Shown here: positions 33,838 through 42,241 of the stretch, piece after piece
Numbering within the stretch: the stretch's first letter is position 1
How the letters are laid out: the number at the start of each line of letters is the position of its first letter
NCBI RefSeq assembly: GCF_026672425.1
Contig: NZ_JAPPRC010000005.1
Coordinates: forward strand, 1 to 64,000
DNA from: Pannonibacter sp. SL95
GTDB taxonomy: Bacteria; Pseudomonadota; Alphaproteobacteria; Rhizobiales; Stappiaceae
Reading direction: 5' to 3'
DNA: 64,000 bases
Translations under genes and position numbers: made by a program
The notes under the pieces: model-generated
The model's input: only the letters and a program-made list of their open reading frames with translations
Told to the model about the DNA's origin: nothing
The model's database searches: none

Positions 33838-34947
33838 TTACTGATCGTCCAGCGGTTCGCCGACGAAGAAGGTCGGGCGGCAGGCGGACGTTCCGTCTTC
33901 GCTGAGCCGAAGACAGGCGACGGCCGCAAGCGCGGCATTGGCGAAGGGGCCGGCCAGAAGCCTGATGCCATCCGCACCTTCGACTGGAGCGGTCAGGGCC
34001 CTCAGGTCTGCCATGCGATCCTTGTGGGCATCGCGAAACCCGATCCAGGCCGCATCGGCCTCTGCGCGGCTGGCATAGCGTCCGATCTCGATGGCAAAAT
34101 CACTGCGGCCGATCGTGGCGCTGGACCCGAGCGTCCGGCCGGACGGGTCTACCGGGCGGATCACCATGGCTTCAGCGAGGTCTCGGGTGATGGCTGGCGG
34201 GGTCACTTCCGTAGTCGGGATCGATCCGGTCGCCACGGGCTCGGCCGGTGTCGCCTTTGGCAGTTCCACGACCCGGACCGGGGCAGCCGGAGCACGGACC
34301 TGCGGCACAACCTCTGCCGTCATGGCTTCCGGGTTGCTGCGAGGCTGCTCCGGTGCGCGTGAGGCCATCGGCTGGGCTTGGGCGGATGTTTCCGGAGCCG
34401 GCATGGTTTCCACCGGCGCCGGCCGCGGCTGGGGCACAGTCGCGGTCCTGGCAGTTGCTGCCGGGTTGGATTGGGTAGAGGCCTGCGGCTCGGCGGGTTT
34501 TGGAGATCCGGGTTTCGGCACACGCGTTTCATCGCCCTGAACCGGCATTGCGGCCTTTTCGAGCGCAGCCAACCGTTCCGACTGGACGCGGTTCTGTTCT
34601 GACAGCATTTCGGCCCGGCGGCGCAGGGCGACCAGCTCCCGGCGCAACGTGTCGACCTGCGCTTCCATGAGGCGCATGGCTTCCGCGTTTGCCATTCCGC
34701 CAGCCGACGGCATCAGGCCCATGCTGACGGTCTCGTCATCCGCAACGATGCTGCCGGTGGGGCCAACGCCTTCTGCACCCGTCGCGGGAAGGGGAAGGCC
34801 AGCATAGGCGCGGGCGTTGCGCTCGATATCGGGACTTGGGGAAAAACGGACCGCCGAGACACCGACGATGCCGAACAGCACAGCGGCAAAGGACCAGCCG
34901 GCCAATAGATAACGGGACCGGAGCAGGGCTGCTCCGGACTCCGACAT
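33838..34947 (-). CDS. Membrane-anchored coiled-coil protein with SPOR-like end
   Basis: ATG 34,947 has AGAAGGA upstream. The 369-residue product has a short cytoplasmic N-terminus, one membrane helix (YLLAGWSFAAVLFGIVGV), a coiled coil (about 100-140), a long Pro/Ala/Thr-rich stretch, and a C-terminal domain (FAIEIGRYASRAEADAAWIGFRD then IRLLAGPFANAALAAVACLRL) that looks like a SPOR repeat. Such proteins bind glycan-stripped peptidoglycan at division sites; the domain call is by pattern. Confidence 0.65.
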   Translation of the reverse strand: MSESGAALLRSRYLLAGWSFAAVLFGIVGVSAVRFSPSPDIERNARAYAGLPLPATGAEGVGPTGSIVADDETVSMGLMPSAGGMANAEAMRLMEAQVDTLRRELVALRRRAEMLSEQNRVQSERLAALEKAAMPVQGDETRVPKPGSPKPAEPQASTQSNPAATARTATVPQPRPAPVETMPAPETSAQAQPMASRAPEQPRSNPEAMTAEVVPQVRAPAAPVRVVELPKATPAEPVATGSIPTTEVTPPAITRDLAEAMVIRPVDPSGRTLGSSATIGRSDFAIEIGRYASRAEADAAWIGFRDAHKDRMADLRALTAPVEGADGIRLLAGPFANAALAAVACLRLSEDGTSACRPTFFVGEPLDDQ

Positions 34948-35218
34948 CCCGGCGTCCTTCTGACGGCTGCGCACGGCGGTTCTGTCCTGCCCCTGAAACG
35001 AATCTGGTTCTCGTTGCTGCCATCACACAGCAATTATGGTTAACGAACAAGAAACCCGAACTGACGCATGGATGTGTAGGCTATTGACCTGTGGATCGCC
35101 GCATGAAACCCCTCTTGCGTGCCGGCGCACAGATCGAAACAGTGCCGGCCTGAACAGACGCCGTGCGGGCGATGTCCCGGACAAGGCGCAAGCGCCGACC
35201 GAGTGAAGAGGTAAGCTG

Positions 35219-36574
35219 ATGTCCGATCGTACCCTGCAGGCAATCGTTCTGGCCGCCGGGCTTGGCACACGGATGCGGTCCGCCGCCCCGAAGGTCATGC
35301 ATGAGATCGGCAATCTGCCAATGGTCGGGCATGTGCTGAAGCGCGTGCAGCGCTACGACGGGGCAGGGATCGCCGTTGTCGTCGGGCCGCAGATGCCGGA
35401 GCTGGTCAAGCTGGTCGGCAAGCTGGCTCCGGGAGCGAGCTGCCATGAACAGGTCGACCGCCTTGGCACCGCCCATGCCGTGCTGGCTGCACGCGATGTT
35501 CTCAAGGAACCGAAGGACGACGTGCTGGTCCTCTTCGGCGATACGCCGCTTGTCAGCGACGCCGCCGTTGACCGGGTCCGGGGCGGACTGGCTTCTGGGG
35601 CTGATGTGGTCGTGCTGGGCTTTGAGGCCGTCAATCCGTTCGGCTACGGCCGTCTGGTGATGAAGGGCGACGCGCTCCTCGCCATTCGCGAGGAGAAGGA
35701 CGCAACCGAGGCCGAGCGGGCGATCACCTTCTGCAATTCCGGCATCATGGGCTTTCGCGGCGCCATCGCGCTTGAGCTGATCTCGGCTATCGGCAACACC
35801 AATGCCAAGGGCGAATTTTACCTGACGGACGCGGCCGAGCTCGCCAATGCGCGCGGCCTCAAGGTCATCGCCGTTTCGGCCAGCGAGGACGATGTGCGCG
35901 GTATCAACAACCGCGCGCAACTGGCTGAATGTGAAGCAATTTTCCAGAACCGGATGCGGCAGGACGTCATGCTGTCCGGAGTGACGCTGCAGGCACCGGA
36001 GACCGTGTTCTTCTCGCATGACACGGTGCTGGGCGTTGATGTCACGGTTGAGCCGAATGTGGTGTTCGGGCCGGGTGTCACGGTCGAGGCAGGGGCGCGG
36101 ATCCGGGCCTTCAGCCATCTGGAGGGGGCCCATGTGGGGGCCGGATCGCTCATCGGTCCCTATGCGCGCCTGCGGCCCGGCGCAGACCTTGCCGCCGACA
36201 CGCATGTGGGCAATTTCGTCGAGATCAAGAACGCCAAGGTCGGGGCAGGGGCCAAGGTCAATCACCTCAGCTACATCGGCGATGCCAGCATTGGCGCGCG
36301 CTCCAACATCGGCGCGGGCACCATCACCTGCAACTATGACGGCTATGGCAAGTACAAGACCGAGATCGGCGAGGGCTGCTTCATCGGCTCCAACAGTACG
36401 CTGGTGGCGCCGATCCAGATTGGCGATGGCGCCTATATCGCGGCTGGCAGCACGGTCACTGAAGCCGTGCCGGTGGATGCGCTGGCCATCGGCCGGGCAC
36501 ATCAGTCGGTGAAGCCCGAGCGCGCGAAAGAGTTGAGGGCAAGGTTCGCAGCGCGCAAGGCGGAAAAGTCGTGA
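35219..36574 (+). CDS. glmU: Bifunctional GlcN-1-P acetyltransferase/UDP-GlcNAc pyrophosphorylase GlmU
   Basis: The 451-residue protein has the N-terminal nucleotidyltransferase (VLAAGLGTRMRS, LFGDTPL, FCNSGIMGF) and the C-terminal left-handed beta-helix acetyltransferase with hexapeptide repeats (VGNFVEIKNAKVGAGAKVNH, YIGDASIGARSNIGAGTI, CNYDGYGKYKT). It makes UDP-GlcNAc for peptidoglycan and lipopolysaccharide. GAGG lies before ATG 35,219. glmS, the first enzyme of the same path, follows 104 bases later. Confidence 0.97.
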   Translation: MSDRTLQAIVLAAGLGTRMRSAAPKVMHEIGNLPMVGHVLKRVQRYDGAGIAVVVGPQMPELVKLVGKLAPGASCHEQVDRLGTAHAVLAARDVLKEPKDDVLVLFGDTPLVSDAAVDRVRGGLASGADVVVLGFEAVNPFGYGRLVMKGDALLAIREEKDATEAERAITFCNSGIMGFRGAIALELISAIGNTNAKGEFYLTDAAELANARGLKVIAVSASEDDVRGINNRAQLAECEAIFQNRMRQDVMLSGVTLQAPETVFFSHDTVLGVDVTVEPNVVFGPGVTVEAGARIRAFSHLEGAHVGAGSLIGPYARLRPGADLAADTHVGNFVEIKNAKVGAGAKVNHLSYIGDASIGARSNIGAGTITCNYDGYGKYKTEIGEGCFIGSNSTLVAPIQIGDGAYIAAGSTVTEAVPVDALAIGRAHQSVKPERAKELRARFAARKAEKS

Positions 36575-36597
36575 CTGGGCATTTCCCTGTCACGGTC

Positions 36598-36617
36598 TGA
36601 AATAAGGTTTTATTTCA
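36598..36617. promoter_or_regulatory. Palindrome between glmU and glmS
   Basis: TGAAATAA and TTATTTCA form a perfect eight-base-pair inverted repeat with a GGTT centre, 23 bases after the glmU stop and 61 before the glmS start. It could be an operator for an amino-sugar regulator or a weak terminator. Confidence 0.45.
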
Positions 36618-36678
36618 ATCCGCCGGCCTGCGTCGTCTAAGGGAGGCAGGCGAGTTTCATTACAAGGGATGGATGGAC

Positions 36679-38505
36679 ATGTGCGGCATCATCGGGATTG
36701 TCGGGAAGTCGGGCGTTGCGCCGCAGCTTGTGGACGCGCTGAAGCGCCTTGAGTACCGCGGCTATGATTCCGCCGGTGTCGCCACGCTGGAGGCAGGCGT
36801 CCTCACCCGGCGCCGGGCCAGCGGAAAGCTGCGCAACCTCGAAGCGGTACTGGACGGCAGCCCGCTCGGTGGGGCCATTGGCATCGGACACACCCGCTGG
36901 GCCACCCACGGTGCGCCGACCGTCACAAACGCCCATCCGCACCAGAGTGGCCGCGTCTGCGTTGTCCACAACGGCATCATTGAGAACTATCTCGCGCTGC
37001 GCGCCGAGGCCGTTGCTGCCGGCCTGTCGCCGGTGACCGATACGGACACGGAAGTGGTCGCGCTTCTGACCGACCTTGAACTGCGCTCCGGCAAGAGCCC
37101 GGCGGACGCGGTTGCCGCCGTTCTGCCGCGCCTCAAGGGCGCGTTCTCGCTGGTGTTCCTGTTCGAGGGCGAGGACGATCTCCTGATCGGTGCCCGCAAG
37201 GGCTCGCCGCTTGCCGTCGGCCACGGCGAGGGCGAGATGTTCCTCGGCTCCGATGCCATTGCCCTGTCCCCCTTCACCGACCGGATTACCTATCTCGAGG
37301 AAGGCGATTGGGCCGTCATCAGCCGCAAGGGCTGCAGCATCCGCGACAGCGCAAACCGCGAAGTCGTTCGGCCGGAAAGCCGCTCCAGCGTCGGCGCGGC
37401 CATGATGGACAAGGGCAATTACCGCCACTACATGGCCAAGGAGATCCACGAGCAGCCGGAGGTCATCGGCCACACGCTGTCGCGCTATCTGGATCTGGCC
37501 AACCACCGCGCCAAGCTGCCGGAAGGCGCGAGCGCAGATTTCTCCAAGCTGACGCGTCTTGTCATGTCGGCCTGCGGCACGGCCTATTACGCCGGTCTCG
37601 TTGGCAAATACTGGTTCGAGAAATACGCGCGCCTGCCGGTCGAGATCGATGTCGCGTCCGAATTTCGCTACCGCGAACTGCCCGTCAATGCGGGCGAGAT
37701 GGCGCTGTTCATCTCGCAGTCCGGCGAGACGGCAGACACGCTGGCCTCGCTGCGCTACTGCAAGGCGCAAGGCCTGACGATTGGTGCCGTGGTCAACGTG
37801 CCGGAATCGACCATCGCCCGGGAATCCGACGTGGTGTTCCAGACCATCGCTGGTCCGGAAATTGGCGTTGCCTCCACCAAGGCCTTCACCTGCCAGCTGG
37901 CGGTGCTGGCCTCTCTCGCCATTCTGGCCGGTCGCCAGCGCGGCGTGCTTTCCGAAGCCCAGGAAGCCGAACTGGTCAAGGCGCTGGCCGAGGCGCCGGG
38001 TCTGGCCCTGACCGCGCTGGCGCTGGAGCCGCGCATCGAGAAGCTCGCCCCCAGCCTGTCGCGGGCCTCGGATGTGCTCTATCTCGGCCGCAGCACCAAT
38101 TACCCGCTCGCCCTGGAAGGCGCGCTGAAGCTCAAGGAACTGTCCTACATCCACGCCGAAGGCTATGCGGCCGGAGAGCTGAAGCATGGACCGATCGCGC
38201 TGATCGACGAGAACCTGCCGGTGATCGTGATCGCGCCGCATGACAGCGTCTACGAGAAAACCGTGTCGAACATGCAGGAAGTGGCCGCACGCGGCGGGCG
38301 CATCCTGTTGATCACCGACGCGCAGGGCGCCGAGGCCTCGGGTCTCACCGACAAGGACCGTGTGATCATGCCGGCCGTCGCCGATATCGTCGCACCGATC
38401 GTCTATTCGATCCCGATCCAGTTGATTGCCTATCACACGGCCGTCTTCATGGGCACGGATGTGGACCAGCCGCGCAATCTCGCCAAGTCGGTGACGGTGG
38501 AATGA
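36679..38505 (+). CDS. glmS: Glutamine-fructose-6-phosphate aminotransferase GlmS
   Basis: ATG 36,679 is chosen because the next residue, Cys2, must be N-terminal after Met removal as the glutaminase nucleophile (MCGIIGIVG); an ATG two codons earlier is also present. The 608-residue protein has the class II glutaminase domain (HTRWATHG) and two SIS isomerase domains (SACGTAYYAG, ISQSGETADT, STKAFTCQ). It makes glucosamine-6-phosphate from fructose-6-phosphate and glutamine. No glmS ribozyme-like element was evident in the leader. Confidence 0.97.
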   Translation: MCGIIGIVGKSGVAPQLVDALKRLEYRGYDSAGVATLEAGVLTRRRASGKLRNLEAVLDGSPLGGAIGIGHTRWATHGAPTVTNAHPHQSGRVCVVHNGIIENYLALRAEAVAAGLSPVTDTDTEVVALLTDLELRSGKSPADAVAAVLPRLKGAFSLVFLFEGEDDLLIGARKGSPLAVGHGEGEMFLGSDAIALSPFTDRITYLEEGDWAVISRKGCSIRDSANREVVRPESRSSVGAAMMDKGNYRHYMAKEIHEQPEVIGHTLSRYLDLANHRAKLPEGASADFSKLTRLVMSACGTAYYAGLVGKYWFEKYARLPVEIDVASEFRYRELPVNAGEMALFISQSGETADTLASLRYCKAQGLTIGAVVNVPESTIARESDVVFQTIAGPEIGVASTKAFTCQLAVLASLAILAGRQRGVLSEAQEAELVKALAEAPGLALTALALEPRIEKLAPSLSRASDVLYLGRSTNYPLALEGALKLKELSYIHAEGYAAGELKHGPIALIDENLPVIVIAPHDSVYEKTVSNMQEVAARGGRILLITDAQGAEASGLTDKDRVIMPAVADIVAPIVYSIPIQLIAYHTAVFMGTDVDQPRNLAKSVTVE

Positions 38506-38939
38506 GCCTGATCTTCGAGACTGTCATCGACACGTTCACCGAAGGCGACCGGCACCGGGTCGTGCGCCTTTGGACCGACTGCGGTCTGACGCGGCCCTGG
38601 AACGATCCGGACAAGGACATCGACCGCAAGATGGCCGACAGCCCCTGGGGCTTTCTTGTGCTGCGCCAGGGCAATGGTATCATCGGGTCCGCCATGCTGG
38701 GCTATGACGGCCATCGCGGCTCGCTGTACTATCTCTGCGTTCACCCGGACCATCAGGGGCAGGGCCACGCCCGCCGCCTGATGGATCATTGTGAAGCGCT
38801 GCTCAAGGCCCGTGGCTGCCCCAAGCTCAACCTGCTGGTTCGCAGTTCCAACCTTCCGGTGAAGGCGTTCTACGACCGTATTGGCTATGCGCAGGACGAC
38901 GTGATCTCGCTTGGCAAGCGACTGATATCGGACGATTGA
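38502..38939 (+). CDS. GNAT family N-acetyltransferase (YpeA-like)
   Basis: The start overlaps the glmS stop as ATGA, so the two are translated together. The 145-residue protein has the GNAT acetyl-CoA motif (YYLCVHPDHQGQGHARRLM) and C-terminal NLPVKAFYDRIGYAQDD. It resembles YpeA-type acetyltransferases; the substrate is not known. The link with glmS does not prove an amino-sugar substrate. Confidence 0.85.
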   Translation: MSLIFETVIDTFTEGDRHRVVRLWTDCGLTRPWNDPDKDIDRKMADSPWGFLVLRQGNGIIGSAMLGYDGHRGSLYYLCVHPDHQGQGHARRLMDHCEALLKARGCPKLNLLVRSSNLPVKAFYDRIGYAQDDVISLGKRLISDD

Positions 38940-38966
38940 TTCCGGTGCGATCCGGCACGCGCAAGA

Positions 38967-39335
38967 TCAGGCCTGTGGCCGCGATGGCCGCGTCAGGACA
39001 TAGGCAGCGCATCCGATCATGATGCCTGCCACGATCAGCGCCAGCACGAGCCCGGCTCCGCTTGTGGCCAGAAACACCCCATACCCGATTGCCATGCCAC
39101 CGAGGGCGAAAGCCTTGGCGCGCGGCGGGATCACGCCGTGATCGCGCCAGGCGATCACCTGCGGCCCGACGACAGGATGGGCAAGGATCCGGGCTTCGAG
39201 CTCCGGTGAGGAGCGGGCGAACATGGCGGCGGCGAGGATGAAGAAAATCGTCGAGGGGAGCAGCGGCAGCACTGCACCGACAAGGCCGGTGGCGACAAAG
39301 GCCAGGCCCGCGAGCTTGTAGGCGGTCCGTCGCAC
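38967..39335 (-). CDS. DUF454 inner membrane protein (YbaN-like)
   Basis: GTG 39,335 (VRRTAYKLAGLAFVATG) is preferred, with GGAG nine bases upstream; an in-frame start at 39,464 would add 43 residues with no family character. The product has three to four membrane helices and the YbaN pattern LPLLPSTIFFILAAAMFARSSP and HPVVGPQVIAWRDHGVI. Function unknown. The 39,465-39,566 gap is A+T-rich with no gene. Confidence 0.75.
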   Translation of the reverse strand: MRRTAYKLAGLAFVATGLVGAVLPLLPSTIFFILAAAMFARSSPELEARILAHPVVGPQVIAWRDHGVIPPRAKAFALGGMAIGYGVFLATSGAGLVLALIVAGIMIGCAAYVLTRPSRPQA

Positions 39336-39566
39336 GTGCTGGGCTCCACTGGGCGGCAGGTCTGGGAGGGACGCCGCCGGTTCAGACCGCTGCGATGCAG
39401 CGGTTTCCTGTTGGCATAGCCGATTTGCTCCGCGCTGTCCAAAGCGCCGCAGCCCCGGCGACAAATTGCATCATGGTGCGGAAATCTGTAAGCTAATAAA
39501 ATACTTTAACTACGTCAGAATATCATTACAAAACAATTATTTGTGTAAAAATTCTAATGTAAAAAA

Positions 39567-41669
39567 TTATCCTGCGCGAAGCAGGCGGATGGCCTCGTCG
39601 CGGCTGAACAGGTAGAGCAGCGTCCGCAAGGCCGGACCACGCGGGCCCTTCAGTTCGGGGTCCATTTCCAGGATGAGCCTTGCGTCGTCGCGGGCGATTT
39701 CCATCAGGTCGGTGCGGGCATCGCCGCGTGCCAGACGGAACCCGGGGGCACCGGACTGGCGCGTGCCGAGGATTTCTCCCTCGCCGCGCAGGCGCAGGTC
39801 TTCCTCGGCGATGACGAAGCCGTCGTTGGTCTCGCGCATCACGGCAAGGCGCGCCGCCGAGGTCTCGCCCAGCGGTCCCTTGTAGAGCAGCACGCAGGAG
39901 GACGGCTTGTCGCCGCGCCCGACCCGGCCGCGCAGCTGGTGCAGCTGGGCAAGGCCAAACCGCTCGGCGTGCTCGATGACGATGATCGTGGCATCGGGCA
40001 CATCAACGCCAACTTCGATGACAGTGGTGGCCACCAGCACCCGGGCATGGCCCTCCTTGAAGGCCATCATTGCCGTGTCCTTGTCCTCGCCGCTCATCCG
40101 GCCGTGAACGAGGGCGACCGGAACTTTCAGCTCCTGGGAGAGGTGACGATGCCGGTCCTCGACGGCGGCAAGGTCGATTTTTTCGCTCTCCTCGACAAGC
40201 GGGCAGACCCAGTAGACCTTCTGGCCTTCGGCGACAGCCGCCTTGATGCGGGAGACCATCTCGCCCATCCGGTCGAGCGAGACCGAGACCGTGGTGATCG
40301 GCTTGCGCCCCTTCGGCTTGTCGGTCAGGCGGGAGACGTCCATGTCGCCGAAATAGGTCAGAACCAGCGTGCGCGGGATCGGTGTTGCGGTCATCACCAG
40401 CACGTCGACGCCCTTGCCCTTGGAGGAGAGCGCCAAGCGCTGATGCACACCGAAGCGGTGCTGCTCGTCGACCACGGCAATGCCGAGGTTTGAAAACTCG
40501 ACCGCGCCCTGGAACAGAGCGTGGGTGCCGACGGCAAGATCGATTTCGCCATTCGACAGCGCTGCCTGGGTCTCGCGCCGTTGCTTCGGCGTGTCCCGTC
40601 CGGTCAGGAGCGCAATCCGGATGCCGGCAGCCTCGCACAGTGGCGCCATCGAGGCAAAATGCTGGCGCGCGAGAATTTCGGTCGGTGCCATCATCGCCGC
40701 CTGCGCGCCCGACTCGATCACGGCGGCCATGGCGAGCAGGCCGACGATGGTCTTGCCGGCGCCGACGTCTCCCTGCAGCAGGCGGAGCATGCGCTGCGGG
40801 CTGCGCAGATCGGCCTCGATCTCGGCCACCGCCTGGGCCTGGCCGCCGGTCAGCTGATAGGGCAGGGCCGCGAGGATGCGGGCCTTCAGCTCACCGGTCG
40901 TCATGCGCGGTTCGCCATCCAGCTTGCGCATGGTCGCGCGGACGAGCGCGAGCGCCAGCTGGTTGGCGAGATACTCGTCATAGGCAAGGCGCGACAGGGC
41001 CGGGGAGGCGGGGTCAAGATCGCGCGCGCCTTCCGGCCGGTGCACACGCTTCAGAGCTTCATCGAAATCAGGCCAGGACTGGCGGGCGCGGAACTCCGGA
41101 TCGAGCCAGTCCGGAAACACCGGCAGACGATCCAGCGCGCCGGCGATGCCTTTCAGCAAGGTGCGCTGTGCAAGCCCTGCGGTCATCGGATAGACCGGCT
41201 CGATGGCCGGCATGGTCTCGGCTTCTTCCGGCGTCAGCACGTAGTCCGGATGGACCATCTGCGGCCGCTCGGAGAACCACTCGACCTTGCCGGAAATGAT
41301 CCTCCGGCCGCCCACTGGCAACACCTTTTCCAGCCAGTCCTGCCGCGGATGGAAGAACACCAGCGCAATGCTTCCGGTCGCATCCGCGGCAATCACCTTG
41401 TAAGGCGCCCGGCTGCCGCGCGGGGTGGGCATATGGCGTTCGACGCGCACGTCCAGGGTCACCGTGTCGCCGTTCTCGGAATAGGCAATCCCTGGACGAC
41501 GGCTCCGGTCGATGACGGCATGGGGCAGGTGAAAGGCAAGGTCCAGCACGGTGGCCGCCCGTCCCGGTGCTGTCCCCAGCAGCGTTTCCAGCAGCTTGGC
41601 GATCTTCGGCCCGATGCCGGGCAGCACCGAGACAGGAGCAAACAGGGGATCGAGCAGGGACGGGCGCAT
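39567..41669 (-). CDS. recG: ATP-dependent DNA helicase RecG
   Basis: ATG 41,669 (MRPSLLDPLFAPVSVLPGIG) gives 700 residues, the usual RecG length. It has the N-terminal wedge OB domain, then helicase motifs: GDVGAGKT (Walker A), DEQHRFGVHQR (DExH), TATPIPRTL, VATTVIEVGVDVP and QLRGRVGRG. It remodels stalled replication forks and Holliday junctions. It is divergent from sdhE-mfd, so a repair gene stands on each side of the shared 236-base promoter region. Confidence 0.96.
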   Translation of the reverse strand: MRPSLLDPLFAPVSVLPGIGPKIAKLLETLLGTAPGRAATVLDLAFHLPHAVIDRSRRPGIAYSENGDTVTLDVRVERHMPTPRGSRAPYKVIAADATGSIALVFFHPRQDWLEKVLPVGGRRIISGKVEWFSERPQMVHPDYVLTPEEAETMPAIEPVYPMTAGLAQRTLLKGIAGALDRLPVFPDWLDPEFRARQSWPDFDEALKRVHRPEGARDLDPASPALSRLAYDEYLANQLALALVRATMRKLDGEPRMTTGELKARILAALPYQLTGGQAQAVAEIEADLRSPQRMLRLLQGDVGAGKTIVGLLAMAAVIESGAQAAMMAPTEILARQHFASMAPLCEAAGIRIALLTGRDTPKQRRETQAALSNGEIDLAVGTHALFQGAVEFSNLGIAVVDEQHRFGVHQRLALSSKGKGVDVLVMTATPIPRTLVLTYFGDMDVSRLTDKPKGRKPITTVSVSLDRMGEMVSRIKAAVAEGQKVYWVCPLVEESEKIDLAAVEDRHRHLSQELKVPVALVHGRMSGEDKDTAMMAFKEGHARVLVATTVIEVGVDVPDATIIVIEHAERFGLAQLHQLRGRVGRGDKPSSCVLLYKGPLGETSAARLAVMRETNDGFVIAEEDLRLRGEGEILGTRQSGAPGFRLARGDARTDLMEIARDDARLILEMDPELKGPRGPALRTLLYLFSRDEAIRLLRAG

Positions 41670-41905
41670 GGGCGAGGATCTGTCTTCAGTCGGTCGCGAT
41701 GGGTCAGACCAGCGTTCTGCACCCTTTGCCGCAGCCTTGCAACGCGGGAAGGCCAGTCCGGTCCACCCGTCCAAGCCGTACCTCCGGCAATCAGTCAAGT
41801 GTTCGGGACTGACTTCTCGCTGGCGCGGCGCTATAAGCCCTCAGACATTCTCCGCTCCGGCATGCAACCCGCATCCGGCGCCAGCTCGATTCGTCAGGAT
41901 CCGCC

Positions 41906-42211
41906 ATGACCGACAGCTCCAACGCTCCCGCCGACCCCTCCGGCGACGGTGAACTCGACACCCGCCGCAAGCGCATCCTGTTCCGCACCTTGCATCGGGG
42001 CATGAAGGAAATGGACATGCTGCTCGGCGGCTTCACCAAGGCCGAGATCGCGCGGCTGAGCGAGGCGGAGCTGGACGAGCTGGAAGAGATCATTCCGATC
42101 AACGATCAGGACCTCTACGCCTGGATCACGGGCCGCAAGCCTCTGCCGGAGGAATGGAACCGGCCGCTGTTCCGCAAGATGCTGGCCTTCCACAACATCA
42201 CTCTGCGCTGA
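41906..42211 (+). CDS. sdhE: FAD assembly factor SdhE
   Basis: The 101-residue protein has the family motif HRGMKEMDMLLGGF (RGxxE) and the acidic region LDELEEIIPINDQDLYAWITG. SdhE helps attach FAD to the succinate dehydrogenase flavoprotein. It commonly lies beside recG and mfd in alphaproteobacteria, as it does here. Confidence 0.93.
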   Translation: MTDSSNAPADPSGDGELDTRRKRILFRTLHRGMKEMDMLLGGFTKAEIARLSEAELDELEEIIPINDQDLYAWITGRKPLPEEWNRPLFRKMLAFHNITLR

Positions 42212-42241
42212 TCCAGACAAAACCGCCCGGGAACCCAAGCC

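Noticed and set aside
36637-38436. Minus-strand frame of 599 codons opposite glmS
   Set aside because: A mirror of glmS codon bias, rich in His, Asp and Gly-Gln patterns typical of antisense frames.
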